Of a stretch of 8,349 bases of DNA, positions 1 to 5,214 are shown one piece after another. The notes under the pieces are model-generated. The model did not search any database, was not told the origin of the DNA, and saw nothing but the letters and a program-made list of their open reading frames with translations. Positions within the stretch are counted from its first letter, which is position 1; each line of letters opens with the position of its first letter. Source of the stretch: a bacterium (lineage in GTDB: Bacteria > UBA9089 > UBA9088 > JAGUXG01); contig JAGUXG010000157.1 in the NCBI GenBank assembly GCA_020061965.1, forward strand, positions 1 through 8,349, read 5' to 3'. The position numbers and the translations under genes are program-made.

Positions 1-454
1 CACCATCAGTATTCATATCCATAATTGTTAGGGGTCTGAATGTTCCTGGCTTCATTATCTCGCCTGTTCCTACCTCCCTGACAGCAAAGGCACAGGTGTA
101 GGTTCCAAGCCCTGCCATTTCAGAATTCTTCGCATAGACCCAGCCCTCTTTATAGCCATTATCCTCTGTCGTAAAGGTTGGTAAACAATCTGACCAATCA
201 TCTTCACCTACAGGTAACCACTCGTTATCATTTGATAGAATCTTCACATAGTGAGTTTGGGTAGCAGAATCCCCAGTCTTTCCATAAAACTTCAGTTGAT
301 AGGTGGTATTTGCCTTAAATCCATTGGCTGTGTAATGAACAGCCCTTGGCGTCTCACCCCTATCAAAGAAGAATTGCGACTCACTATACCCTGAAAACCC
401 TTTGACTGCCCCAAAACCCATAAATACCGAAACAAAAAGAGCTATCTTTTTCAT
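1..454 (-). CDS. Secreted protein of unknown function (N-terminal 151 residues, cut by window edge)
   Basis: The minus-strand frame is open from an ATG at 454 to the left edge with no stop, giving 151 residues; the rest lies outside the window. The first 20 or so residues (MKKIALFVSVFMGFGAVKGF) are a typical signal peptide: two lysines, a hydrophobic core, then small residues, so the product is probably exported. The mature part is rich in Thr, Tyr, Gly, Asn and Asp, with alternating beta-type stretches such as TTYQLKFYGKTGD (about 53-65) and GLGTYTCAFAVREVG (about 116-130), and has two cysteines. This suggests an extracellular beta-sandwich, but I recognise no family. The start is well supported: AGGAGG (462-467) lies 7 nt upstream, behind a near-consensus promoter. 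The gene is divergent from the NifU-type gene at 560. Exported adhesin or surface-layer roles are possible but not shown. Confidence 0.8.
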   Translation of the reverse strand, partial: MKKIALFVSVFMGFGAVKGFSGYSESQFFFDRGETPRAVHYTANGFKANTTYQLKFYGKTGDSATQTHYVKILSNDNEWLPVGEDDWSDCLPTFTTEDNGYKEGWVYAKNSEMAGLGTYTCAFAVREVGTGEIMKPGTFRPLTIMDMNTDG

Positions 455-485
455 TGTTATGCCTCCTTATACTTTTACTTAGAAA

Positions 486-514
486 AATATACTTTAAAAA
501 TCCTTCCTTGTCAA
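486..514 (-). promoter_or_regulatory. Sigma70-type promoter of the secreted-protein gene
   Basis: Read on the minus strand, TTGACA (509-514) and TATATT (486-491) are separated by exactly 17 bp, close to the housekeeping sigma consensus. The expected start near 479 gives a leader of about 25 nt that contains AGGAGG at 462-467. The -35 box lies inside the palindrome at 504-518, so a repressor bound there could block it. Confidence 0.75.
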
Positions 515-518
515 GGAA
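504..518. promoter_or_regulatory. 15-bp palindrome between divergent promoters, possible operator
   Basis: TTCCTTGTCAAGGAA is a perfect 7-bp inverted repeat around one central base. It covers the -35 hexamer of the minus-strand promoter and ends 5 bp before the plus-strand -35 box at 524-529. This position would suit a dimeric regulator controlling both directions. Part of the symmetry arises because TTGACA reads into it, so chance is possible, and no regulator gene is in the window. Confidence 0.35.
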
Positions 519-523
519 AAAGT

Positions 524-553
524 TTGACAGAAGAAAGATTGGGCTTGTAAAAT
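524..553 (+). promoter_or_regulatory. Promoter of the NifU/acyP/glyQ operon, probably giving a leaderless mRNA
   Basis: TTGACA (524-529) and TAAAAT (548-553) are separated by 18 bp. The usual 6-7 nt from the -10 box places the transcription start at about 560, which is the first base of the ATG. There is no purine-rich Shine-Dalgarno between 535 and 559, which fits a leaderless transcript. The -35 hexamer is perfect; the -10 matches five of six positions. Confidence 0.55.
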
Positions 554-559
554 TTAGAT

Positions 560-787
560 ATGAAAGAAAGAGTGATAGAGATATTGGAAAGGGATGTAAA
601 TCCAATGTTGGCTACACACGGTGGAGGATGTGAGCTGATTGGCCTTACAGAGGATAATGTGGTGAAGGTAAAGCTCAAAGGCGCCTGCGGTGGATGTCCT
701 GGAGCAAGAGTAACCTTAAAGGGGTTTGTTGAACAAGCCTTAAAGTCTAAAATCCCTGAGATAGATCGTGTTGAAGATGTCTTGTGA
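560..787 (+). CDS. NifU-like C-terminal-domain protein (Fe-S cluster scaffold)
   Basis: This 75-residue protein is a stand-alone NifU C-terminal domain, the usual length for the single-domain form. It carries the family pattern: an N-terminal helix (KERVIEILERDVNPMLATHGG), then strands ending in GACGGCPGA with the cluster-binding CxxC at Cys43 and Cys46, then a helix TLKGFVEQALKSKIPEI. Such domains assemble or carry an Fe-S cluster in the cytoplasm and pass it to apo-proteins. The ATG at 560 matches where family members begin, although no Shine-Dalgarno precedes it and the -10 box ends only 6 nt upstream. It is the first gene of an operon with acyP and glyQ; its stop overlaps the acyP start by 11 bp. 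No nitrogenase or other isc/suf genes are nearby, so a general housekeeping role is more likely than nitrogen fixation. Confidence 0.92.
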   Translation: MKERVIEILERDVNPMLATHGGGCELIGLTEDNVVKVKLKGACGGCPGARVTLKGFVEQALKSKIPEIDRVEDVL

Positions 788-1058
788 GATATCCTGTCAT
801 ATTCTGATCTCTGGTAGGGTTCAGGGAGTCTTGTTTAGAGCCTATACTGAAAGATTGGCAGGTTCGTTGGGTCTCGTTGGTTGGGTAAAAAACCTTAGAG
901 ATGGAAGGGTTGAAGTCTATTGTGAAGGAGAGAAGGAGAAGGTGGAAAAGTTGATTGAGTGGTGCGGAAATGGACCTCCTTCTGCCAGAGTAAGGGATGT
1001 TGAGCTAAAATATGGAGAGCCAGTTCACCAGACAAAGGTCTTTGAAATATTAAGATGA
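777..1058 (+). CDS. acyP: Acylphosphatase
   Basis: The 93-residue product is a complete acylphosphatase, a small cytoplasmic enzyme that hydrolyses the carboxyl-phosphate bond of acyl phosphates. The signature GRVQGVLFRAYTE starts at residue 13, with the catalytic arginine at Arg21. The second catalytic residue is Asn39 in GWVKNLRDGRVEV, and the GPPSARV loop follows near residue 70. Length agrees with the usual 90-98 residues. I chose ATG 777 over the in-frame GTG at 768, which would add only MLK; neither has a good Shine-Dalgarno. The gene starts 11 bp inside the NifU-type gene and its TGA overlaps the glyQ ATG, so translation is probably coupled along the operon. The functional link to its neighbours is not obvious. 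Confidence 0.95.
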   Translation: MSCEISCHILISGRVQGVLFRAYTERLAGSLGLVGWVKNLRDGRVEVYCEGEKEKVEKLIEWCGNGPPSARVRDVELKYGEPVHQTKVFEILR

Positions 1059-1948
1059 ACTTTCAAGAGATAATCCTTAGTCTTTATAAATACTGGGCAG
1101 ATTATGGGTGCATCATCTGGCAGGGATATGACACAGAGGTAGGTGCAGGCACATTCAATCCAGCAACATTCTTTAAGGTTCTTGGGGAAAGCCCATGGAA
1201 GGTTGCCTATGTTGAGCCTTCCCGTAGACCAACAGATGGAAGGTATGGAGAGAACCCAAACAGGCTTCAGCACTACTATCAATTTCAGGTGATAATCAAG
1301 CCATCAACTGATGATATTCAAGATGTCTATCTCGAAAGTCTTATTGCCCTTGGAATAGACCTATCAAAGCACGACATAAGGTTTGTTGAGGACGATTGGG
1401 AGTCGCCAACACTCGGCGCAAGTGGTCTTGGTTGGGAGGTCTGGCTTGATGGGATGGAGATAACCCAGTTCACCTACTTTCAGCAGATGGGGTCCTTGAA
1501 GCTTGCTCCTATCAGTTGTGAGCTTACTTATGGCTTAGAGAGGATTGCTATGTATCTTCAAGGAAAAAACAGCGTCTTTGATATTACCTGGAAAGATGGG
1601 GTCAAGTATGGTGATATTCATCTTGAGGATGAGAAGCAGTTCTCTACCTTCAATTTTAAGGAGGCATCTGCCAAGACGCAAAGAAAGCTATTCTCCATCT
1701 ATCAGATGGAGGCAAAAAGGCTACTTGCTCTTAAGCTCTTCCTTCCTGCTTATGACTATGTCTTGAAGTGTTCTCATATATTCAATCTCCTTGATAGCCT
1801 GAAGTCTATAAGTGTAGGGGAGAGGATAGATTATATTGCACAGATACGGGAGCTTGCCAGAGGGTGTGCGGCAAAGTATATTGAAGCATACCCAAAAGCA
1901 ACAGGTCTAGCGAAGATTTTTGTTGTAGGTTGTAAGTTGAAGAAGTAG
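1055..1948 (+). CDS. glyQ: Glycine--tRNA ligase alpha subunit
   Basis: GlyQ (297 residues, a normal length) is the class II catalytic subunit of the bacterial alpha2beta2 glycyl-tRNA synthetase, which activates glycine and charges tRNA-Gly. Near-invariant segments include IIWQGYDTEVGAGTFNPATF (21-40), the motif 2 region VEPSRRPTDGRYGENPNR (53-70), GWEVWLDGMEITQFTYFQQ (126-144) and the motif 3 region ELTYGLERIAMYLQ (156-169). The start overlaps the acyP stop as ATGA with no good Shine-Dalgarno, pointing to translational coupling. Two oddities stand out. glyS, the beta subunit needed for tRNA binding and usually adjacent, is absent. The last 19-20 residues (YPKATGLAKIFVVGCKLKK) and the stop codon are encoded by a dispersed repeat that recurs non-coding at 3934-4087, so the native C-terminus appears to have been replaced. 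The catalytic core is intact. Confidence 0.97.
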   Translation: MNFQEIILSLYKYWADYGCIIWQGYDTEVGAGTFNPATFFKVLGESPWKVAYVEPSRRPTDGRYGENPNRLQHYYQFQVIIKPSTDDIQDVYLESLIALGIDLSKHDIRFVEDDWESPTLGASGLGWEVWLDGMEITQFTYFQQMGSLKLAPISCELTYGLERIAMYLQGKNSVFDITWKDGVKYGDIHLEDEKQFSTFNFKEASAKTQRKLFSIYQMEAKRLLALKLFLPAYDYVLKCSHIFNLLDSLKSISVGERIDYIAQIRELARGCAAKYIEAYPKATGLAKIFVVGCKLKK

Positions 1949-2019
1949 AACAAATAACATACAACATCCTAAACTTACAACCTCACTCTCTTTGTAAACC
2001 TGATTTACTTTGGTATAAA
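1888..2019 (+). repeat. Dispersed repeat, copy A (about 132 bp), overlapping the glyQ 3' end
   Basis: This stretch aligns along almost its whole length with 3934-4087 in the same orientation. It starts at ATACCCAAAA, continues through CAACAGGTCTAGCGAAG, and has the right half CATCCTAAACTTACAACC. It contains a perfect 12-bp inverted repeat, AGGTTGTAAGTT (1927-1938) and AACTTACAACCT (1972-1983). The first 61 bases encode the end of GlyQ. The right end carries a promoter-like pair next to the downstream gene. No transposase is present, so it resembles a non-autonomous MITE-like or palindromic intergenic element. Confidence 0.85.
1992..2019 (+). promoter_or_regulatory. Promoter-like sequence at the right end of repeat copy A
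   Basis: TTGTAA (1992-1997) and TATAAA (2014-2019) are spaced 16 bp apart and point toward the gene at 2038. The equivalent positions in the other repeat copy keep the same arrangement. A start at about 2026 would leave only 12 nt of leader and would fall within the Shine-Dalgarno GAGGAG (2024-2029), which weakens the case. The gene could instead be read through from glyQ. Confidence 0.35.
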
Positions 2020-2037
2020 TACAGAGGAGTAGAGAAA

Positions 2038-2595
2038 ATGATAGATGGATGTGAATATTTTGGTGCCACAGAAGAGGGCAACTTTGTCTGCAAAAAGATT
2101 AGTAGTATATACAAAGAGGTGACCAAAGAGATGTGCAGGACAATATGTCCTGTTGGGATTGGAAAGAAAAGGTGCGAACATCTCAAATTTACTTTGAGGA
2201 AAGACCAGAGCTTCTCAGCCATTGGAGTAGGTGGAAGAAAGACTGAGATAAAGTTTGAAAAGGCTGTCTGTACAAAACTTGAGGAGCAAATATTTGATAT
2301 TAAACAATGTGAAACCTGCCTTAATTTCAGACAGGTTATTAAGAAAGAAAAAGAAGAAGAAAAAGAAGATGTTTCTTTGCCATTAGCAAAAGATGAGCTA
2401 ATCCAGAAAGGAATAAAACTTTTGATTGATGGGCTTGGAAAAGAAGGCGCTTCAGAGTTTATCAAGAAGATGAAACTTACTTCAGACATCTCTTCTTCCG
2501 GCAAAAAAGAAGAAGAAAAGCCTCGGCAAGAGAAGGAGATCAACAAAGAAGAGGACGAACTCTCCTTAGATAAGTGGCTTCCAGCAGATTTTTAG
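2038..2595 (+). CDS. Unrecognised cysteine-rich, charged protein (185 residues)
   Basis: I do not recognise this protein. The N-terminal half has eight cysteines (5, 18, 33, 37, 46, 78, 91, 94), including C33-x3-C37-P and C91-x2-C94. The spacing C-x12-C occurs twice (5/18 and 78/91), suggesting one or two metal or Fe-S sites. Residues 100-112 are a K/E-rich linker. Residues 114-146 (containing DELIQKGIKLLIDGLGKEGA) look like a helical pair, followed by a charged, probably disordered tail ending KWLPADF. There is no signal peptide or membrane segment, so it is probably cytoplasmic. The start is supported by GAGGAG (2024-2029), 8 nt before the ATG. It follows glyQ in the place where glyS would be expected but shares nothing with GlyS. 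It ends 3 bp from the stop of the convergent trkA gene. Codon use is ordinary, so I consider it a real gene. Confidence 0.8.
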   Translation: MIDGCEYFGATEEGNFVCKKISSIYKEVTKEMCRTICPVGIGKKRCEHLKFTLRKDQSFSAIGVGGRKTEIKFEKAVCTKLEEQIFDIKQCETCLNFRQVIKKEKEEEKEDVSLPLAKDELIQKGIKLLIDGLGKEGASEFIKKMKLTSDISSSGKKEEEKPRQEKEINKEEDELSLDKWLPADF

Positions 2596-2598
2596 TTT

Positions 2599-3267
2599 TT
2601 ATATTATCTTCCCTAAGAGCCTTTCTAAGACAGCATCCTCATTCTCTATGGAGGAGACAACGACAACATCATCGCCCTCAGCAAACTTAAGCCTTCCGTT
2701 TGGAACAAGAACATCTTCTCCGCGGAGGATTGCTGCCACGACACAATTTGCTGGAAGCTCAGTTTCACTTAATATCTTTCCTATCACTGGAGATTCAGGG
2801 GTGAGGTCAACCCGGACAAGGGATATCTTTCCCTTTCGTAAGGTCATCAGGTCAGTAAAATCTTCTAATGACGCCTCTTCTTCAATAATATTAGCAATGA
2901 TAGAGGTAGAGTTCACTGGAACATTAACACCCAACTCCCCAAATATATGCTCATTATCAGGGTCATTTACCCGAGCTACAGTCCTTGGAATATTGAATTT
3001 TTCCTTTGCTAATTGACAAATGACTAAGTTATCCTCATCAAAGCCTGTGACTGCCGCAATCACATCTGCTCTCTCTGCCCCAGCATCCTTCAGGTTTTTT
3101 GATTCACAGCCATCTCCACGAACGACTAATATGTCTGCCCGTTCTTCTGCTATTTCAAAGCAAATAGACTTGCTCTTCTCAATGATGGCTATCTCATGGT
3201 CATCCTTCTTGAGCATCTTGGCTAAATGATAGCCCACCTTTCCTCCACCAACAATGATGATATACAT
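2599..3267 (-). CDS. trkA: TrkA-family potassium uptake regulatory protein (RCK_N + RCK_C), 222 residues
   Basis: This is a single RCK unit of the kind that forms a cytoplasmic ring on Trk/Ktr potassium transporters and gates them by nucleotide binding. Residues 1-130 are the Rossmann-type RCK_N domain: IVGGGKVGYHLA (5-16) carries the glycine-rich loop, Glu30 ends strand 2 as the likely ribose contact, and GDG (51-53) and ARVNDP (98-103) follow. Residues about 140-222 form a full TrkA_C domain ending in the VPNGRLKFAEGDDVVVVSS pattern. The ATG is 39 bp after the upstream trkA-type gene on the same strand. No Shine-Dalgarno precedes it; the gap is filled by an AT-rich inverted repeat. The membrane subunit (TrkH/KtrB) is not in the window. 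Confidence 0.93.
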   Translation of the reverse strand: MYIIIVGGGKVGYHLAKMLKKDDHEIAIIEKSKSICFEIAEERADILVVRGDGCESKNLKDAGAERADVIAAVTGFDEDNLVICQLAKEKFNIPRTVARVNDPDNEHIFGELGVNVPVNSTSIIANIIEEEASLEDFTDLMTLRKGKISLVRVDLTPESPVIGKILSETELPANCVVAAILRGEDVLVPNGRLKFAEGDDVVVVSSIENEDAVLERLLGKII

Positions 3268-3273
3268 ATTTTC

Positions 3274-3308
3274 AATTTTAGATTTTTCCCAATCTAAAAT
3301 CTAAAATT
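3274..3308. repeat. AT-rich 13-bp inverted repeat between the two trkA-type genes
   Basis: AATTTTAGATTTT (3274-3286) and AAAATCTAAAATT (3296-3308) are perfectly complementary around a 9-nt loop, and the right arm overlaps the stop codon of the upstream gene. The element fills nearly the whole 39-bp gap. It resembles the TAGATTTTAA tract inside the DUF2723 gene. In RNA it would form a weak A-U hairpin just before the next ATG. It has no GC stem or U-tract, so it is not a convincing terminator. Confidence 0.6.
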
Positions 3309-3921
3309 ATTCCATCTCCCTCTTGTTTATCGCAATCAGCACATAACCTTTCTTTGGAATCATCTCCTTTTCTGGGCTGAATATCTCATCTTCGGAGATT
3401 ACGGCAAGCACCTTGGTCTTTCTCTTCTTCTCTATCTTTTCAATAGAGATGGCTTCTAACTCTTCATTCACTTCTATCTCAATAACATCACATCTTCCAT
3501 CTGCTACACGGTGGATAGGATGGGAATAGATAAGATGTTCCTTTATCAGGCGAGCAACAAGGGATGTTCCTCCAATCACATCAAGGCCAAGCTCATCATA
3601 TGTCTCTTCTTTCTTTGGGTCGTATATTCTGGCAATGACCTTCTGGACACCGAATACCTTCTTGGCTACCTGTGCAGAGATGATATTTACATTATCCTTA
3701 TCCGTGACACAGGCAACAGCATCTGCTTTTTCAATTCCAGCCTCTTTCAAGATCTCTTCATCAAAGCCTGAGCCAGAGATAGTCACCCCATTAAACCCTT
3801 CTCCTAATTGAGCAAAGGCAGCCTGGTTCCTATCAATCACAACTACATTATGACCTTCAGAGGCTAAGACTTGAGAAAGCTCAGCCCCAACCCTTCCGCA
3901 ACCGATAACGATAATATACAT
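3307..3921 (-). CDS. trkA: TrkA-family potassium uptake regulatory protein with divergent C-terminal domain, 204 residues
   Basis: The N-terminal half is a clear RCK_N nucleotide-binding domain: VIGCGRVGAELSQVL (5-19), Asp30 at the end of strand 2 (VVVIDRN), GSG (50-52), and ARIYDP (97-102). The C-terminal part (about 135-204) is shorter and less typical than in the paralogue at 2599-3267. It is rich in Glu/Lys (VNEELEAISIEKIEKKRKTK) but ends with the usual PKKGYVLIAI strand. The two proteins probably form a hetero- or homo-oligomeric ring on a Trk/Ktr channel, like split single-RCK pairs in other bacteria compared with the double-RCK TrkA of E. coli (family knowledge). It comes first in the pair. 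A perfect TATAAT lies 9 nt before the ATG, leaving almost no leader and no Shine-Dalgarno. Confidence 0.92.
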   Translation of the reverse strand: MYIIVIGCGRVGAELSQVLASEGHNVVVIDRNQAAFAQLGEGFNGVTISGSGFDEEILKEAGIEKADAVACVTDKDNVNIISAQVAKKVFGVQKVIARIYDPKKEETYDELGLDVIGGTSLVARLIKEHLIYSHPIHRVADGRCDVIEIEVNEELEAISIEKIEKKRKTKVLAVISEDEIFSPEKEMIPKKGYVLIAINKREME

Positions 3922-3930
3922 AAGTTAAAA

Positions 3931-3959
3931 ATTATACCCAAAAACAACAGGTCTAACGA
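3931..3959 (-). promoter_or_regulatory. Possible promoter of the trkA pair
   Basis: TATAAT (3931-3936, minus strand) is a perfect -10 box. The -35 at 3954-3959 (TCGTTA, 17-bp spacing) is poor. Transcription would start near 3924, leaving about 3 nt before the ATG at 3921. Half of the -10 box comes from the left end of repeat copy B (its GGGTAT end), so the inserted repeat may have created or altered this promoter. Confidence 0.4.
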
Positions 3960-4087
3960 AGATTTTTGTTGTAGGTTGTAAGTTGTAGGTTGAAGAAGTA
4001 GAAGAGATAAGGCTCAAACCTACAACTTACAACATCCTAAACTTACAACCTCACTCTCTTTGTATACTTGATTTACTTGGGTATATA
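3934..4087 (+). repeat. Dispersed repeat, copy B (about 154 bp), intergenic
   Basis: This is a close match to copy A (1888-2019) with two insertions that extend the palindromic part. It contains the same 12-bp arms (3973-3984 and 4040-4051). A longer overlapping pair, GTTGTAAGTTGTAGGTT (3975-3991) and AACCTACAACTTACAAC (4017-4033), is a perfect 17-bp inverted repeat with a 25-nt loop. It fills nearly all of the space between the epimerase gene and the trkA pair. A transcript in either direction would fold into a long hairpin, which could attenuate readthrough, although there is no strong U-tract. Confidence 0.88.
4060..4087 (+). promoter_or_regulatory. Promoter-like sequence at the right end of repeat copy B
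   Basis: TTGTAT (4060-4065) and TATATA (4082-4087) at 16-bp spacing match the pair at the same place in copy A. Here it points into the 3' end of the convergent epimerase gene, so any transcript would be antisense to it. The arrangement is the same in both copies; activity is inferred. Confidence 0.25.
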
Positions 4088-5026
4088 TCATTTTGACTTT
4101 TCACTTTTATACCACTCTACTGTTCTTTCTATTCCTTCAGTAAAATCTATCTCAGGGACAAATCCTAAAAGCCTGTCTGCTTTACTCACATCTGCAGGGT
4201 TTCTCTCTGGGTCACCTGAGAGCTTCGGAAGATACCTTCTCTCTAATGGTCTTCCCATAACCTTTTCAATAACTTCAGCTAAGTAGTTCACGGAAACCTC
4301 TTTAGGATTGGCAACATTTATCACCTCACCAACAACATTAGTAGCCTCAGCTGATCTTATGGTGAGATTGACCACATCGCTGATATAGGTAAAGTTTCTC
4401 TGTTGGTTTCCATCTCCATATATCTCAAGAGGCTTTCCGCTATAAGCAAGATGGATAAACTTGGCAATAACCCCTGCTCTTTCAATATCGCCGAGCTGTC
4501 TTGGTCCATAGACACTGAAGTATCGCAAGGTGACAGTCTCCAGACCATAGAGCTCGTGGTATATTCTGGCATAGTGCTCACCAGCAAGTTTTCCCACGCC
4601 ATAAGGATGTGGCGGAGCAAGAGCCATATCCTCAGACAATAGACCGACTCTTGCCGCATAGACAGAGGATGAGGAGATGTTTATGAACCTCTTGACCCCT
4701 TCTCTCCTTGATGCTTCAAGTGTATTCAGTGTCCCAGTTATATTTGCAGCGTTGGCAGCTAATGGGTCTTCAATACTCCTCTGTGCCCTGTTAATAGCCG
4801 CAAGATGAAAAACAATATCTATGTCCTCAAATAAACCCCGTATCCTTTCATAGTTGGCAATATCCTCAATTTGCAAATCCGCTCCAATTCCTTTTAGAAG
4901 ATCTACATTTGAAGGGCTCACGCTGAGGTTATCTATCACCCTTACCCTATGACCCTGTTTTACCAACTCCTCCACAAGATTTGTTCCAATAAATCCAGCT
5001 CCGCCAGTTACCAGATAATTCATCAT
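4088..5026 (-). CDS. NAD-dependent epimerase/dehydratase, extended SDR (GalE/UDP-sugar type)
   Basis: This 312-residue enzyme is of standard length for an extended short-chain dehydrogenase acting on nucleotide sugars. The NAD-binding loop TGGAGFIG is at 7-14, with Asp32 after strand 2 (VIDNL). FHLAAI is at 73-78 and the ISSSSVYA active-site serine region at 117-124. The catalytic YxxxK is Tyr142-Lys146 in HPYGVGKLAGEHYA. The substrate-side motif RYFSVYGPRQ is at 168-177, and FTYISDVV follows. It most resembles UDP-glucose or UDP-N-acetylglucosamine 4-epimerases and related dehydratases; the exact sugar cannot be read from the sequence. It probably supplies an activated sugar for surface glycans. 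The start is MM at 5026/5023, with no Shine-Dalgarno. It is on the same strand as, but 389 bp from, the DUF2723 membrane protein, which could use lipid-linked sugars; that link is inference. Confidence 0.93.
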   Translation of the reverse strand: MMNYLVTGGAGFIGTNLVEELVKQGHRVRVIDNLSVSPSNVDLLKGIGADLQIEDIANYERIRGLFEDIDIVFHLAAINRAQRSIEDPLAANAANITGTLNTLEASRREGVKRFINISSSSVYAARVGLLSEDMALAPPHPYGVGKLAGEHYARIYHELYGLETVTLRYFSVYGPRQLGDIERAGVIAKFIHLAYSGKPLEIYGDGNQQRNFTYISDVVNLTIRSAEATNVVGEVINVANPKEVSVNYLAEVIEKVMGRPLERRYLPKLSGDPERNPADVSKADRLLGFVPEIDFTEGIERTVEWYKSEKSK

Positions 5027-5046
5027 TTTTTGAATTTTTATAGTGA

Positions 5047-5076
5047 ATTATATCCTTATTTTCCTTATAAAGGCAA
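5047..5076 (-). promoter_or_regulatory. Proximal promoter of the epimerase gene
   Basis: On the minus strand TTGCCT (5071-5076) and a perfect TATAAT (5047-5052) are 18 bp apart. Transcription from about 5040 would leave a 14-nt AT-rich leader without a Shine-Dalgarno before the first ATG (5026). A second TATAAA at 5037-5042 would place the start even closer to the ATG. Confidence 0.5.
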
Positions 5077-5106
5077 GAAAATTTTGTTCTGGCGGGGATG
5101 GAAAAA

Positions 5107-5181
5107 CTACTTACGATTGACTATCTTAACAACCACAATCTTTCCCAAAACCGTATTCTTTCCATCATCAAGGATGTATAC
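5107..5181 (-). pseudogene. Possible C-terminal gene remnant (24 codons plus stop)
   Basis: A minus-strand frame reads VYILDDGKNT, then VLGKIVVVKIVNRK, then TAG. It looks like the beta-rich end of a real protein rather than random AT-rich translation. There is no start codon, and the codon just upstream (5182-5184) is a stop. The frame begins within 4 bp of the left boundary of the degenerate repeat copy C (5178-5213). I infer that the 5' part of a gene was lost or displaced at this junction. The parent family is not recognised, and 24 codons are too few to be sure. Confidence 0.3.
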
Positions 5182-5213
5182 CTAAAGAAATCAAGTCTAG
5201 CAAAAATTTTGTT
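5178..5213 (+). repeat. Degenerate partial copy C of the dispersed repeat
   Basis: About 27 of 37 aligned positions match the left end of copies A and B, including the ATACC start and the uninterrupted block GTCTAGC followed by A-rich sequence and ATTTT. The palindromic right half is missing. Orientation is the same as in the other copies. Confidence 0.5.
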
Positions 5214-5214
5214 C

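Noticed and set aside
384..605. Minus-strand frame across the divergent promoter region
   Set aside because: It runs over the NifU gene start and both promoters. The signal-peptide frame from 454, with AGGAGG, explains the left part better.
768..776. Upstream GTG start for acylphosphatase
   Set aside because: It adds only three residues without a better ribosome site; ATG 777 fits the family length.
1025..1282. Minus-strand frame inside acyP/glyQ
   Set aside because: It is opposite highly conserved GlyQ motifs and has no independent support.
1983..2546. Long minus-strand frame (187 codons) opposite the cysteine-rich gene
   Set aside because: It is a Ser/Phe-rich mirror of a Lys/Glu-rich gene. 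The plus-strand frame has a Shine-Dalgarno and sensible composition; this one has neither.
2648..3229. Two plus-strand frames (2648-3016 and 3020-3229) opposite trkA
   Set aside because: They are Ser/Thr/Ala-rich mirrors of the conserved RCK domains.
4949..5185. Plus-strand frame in the intergenic region before the DUF2723 gene
   Set aside because: It begins inside the epimerase gene on the opposite strand and lacks a Shine-Dalgarno. Its protein-like end is the mirror of the minus-strand remnant VYILDDGKNT.
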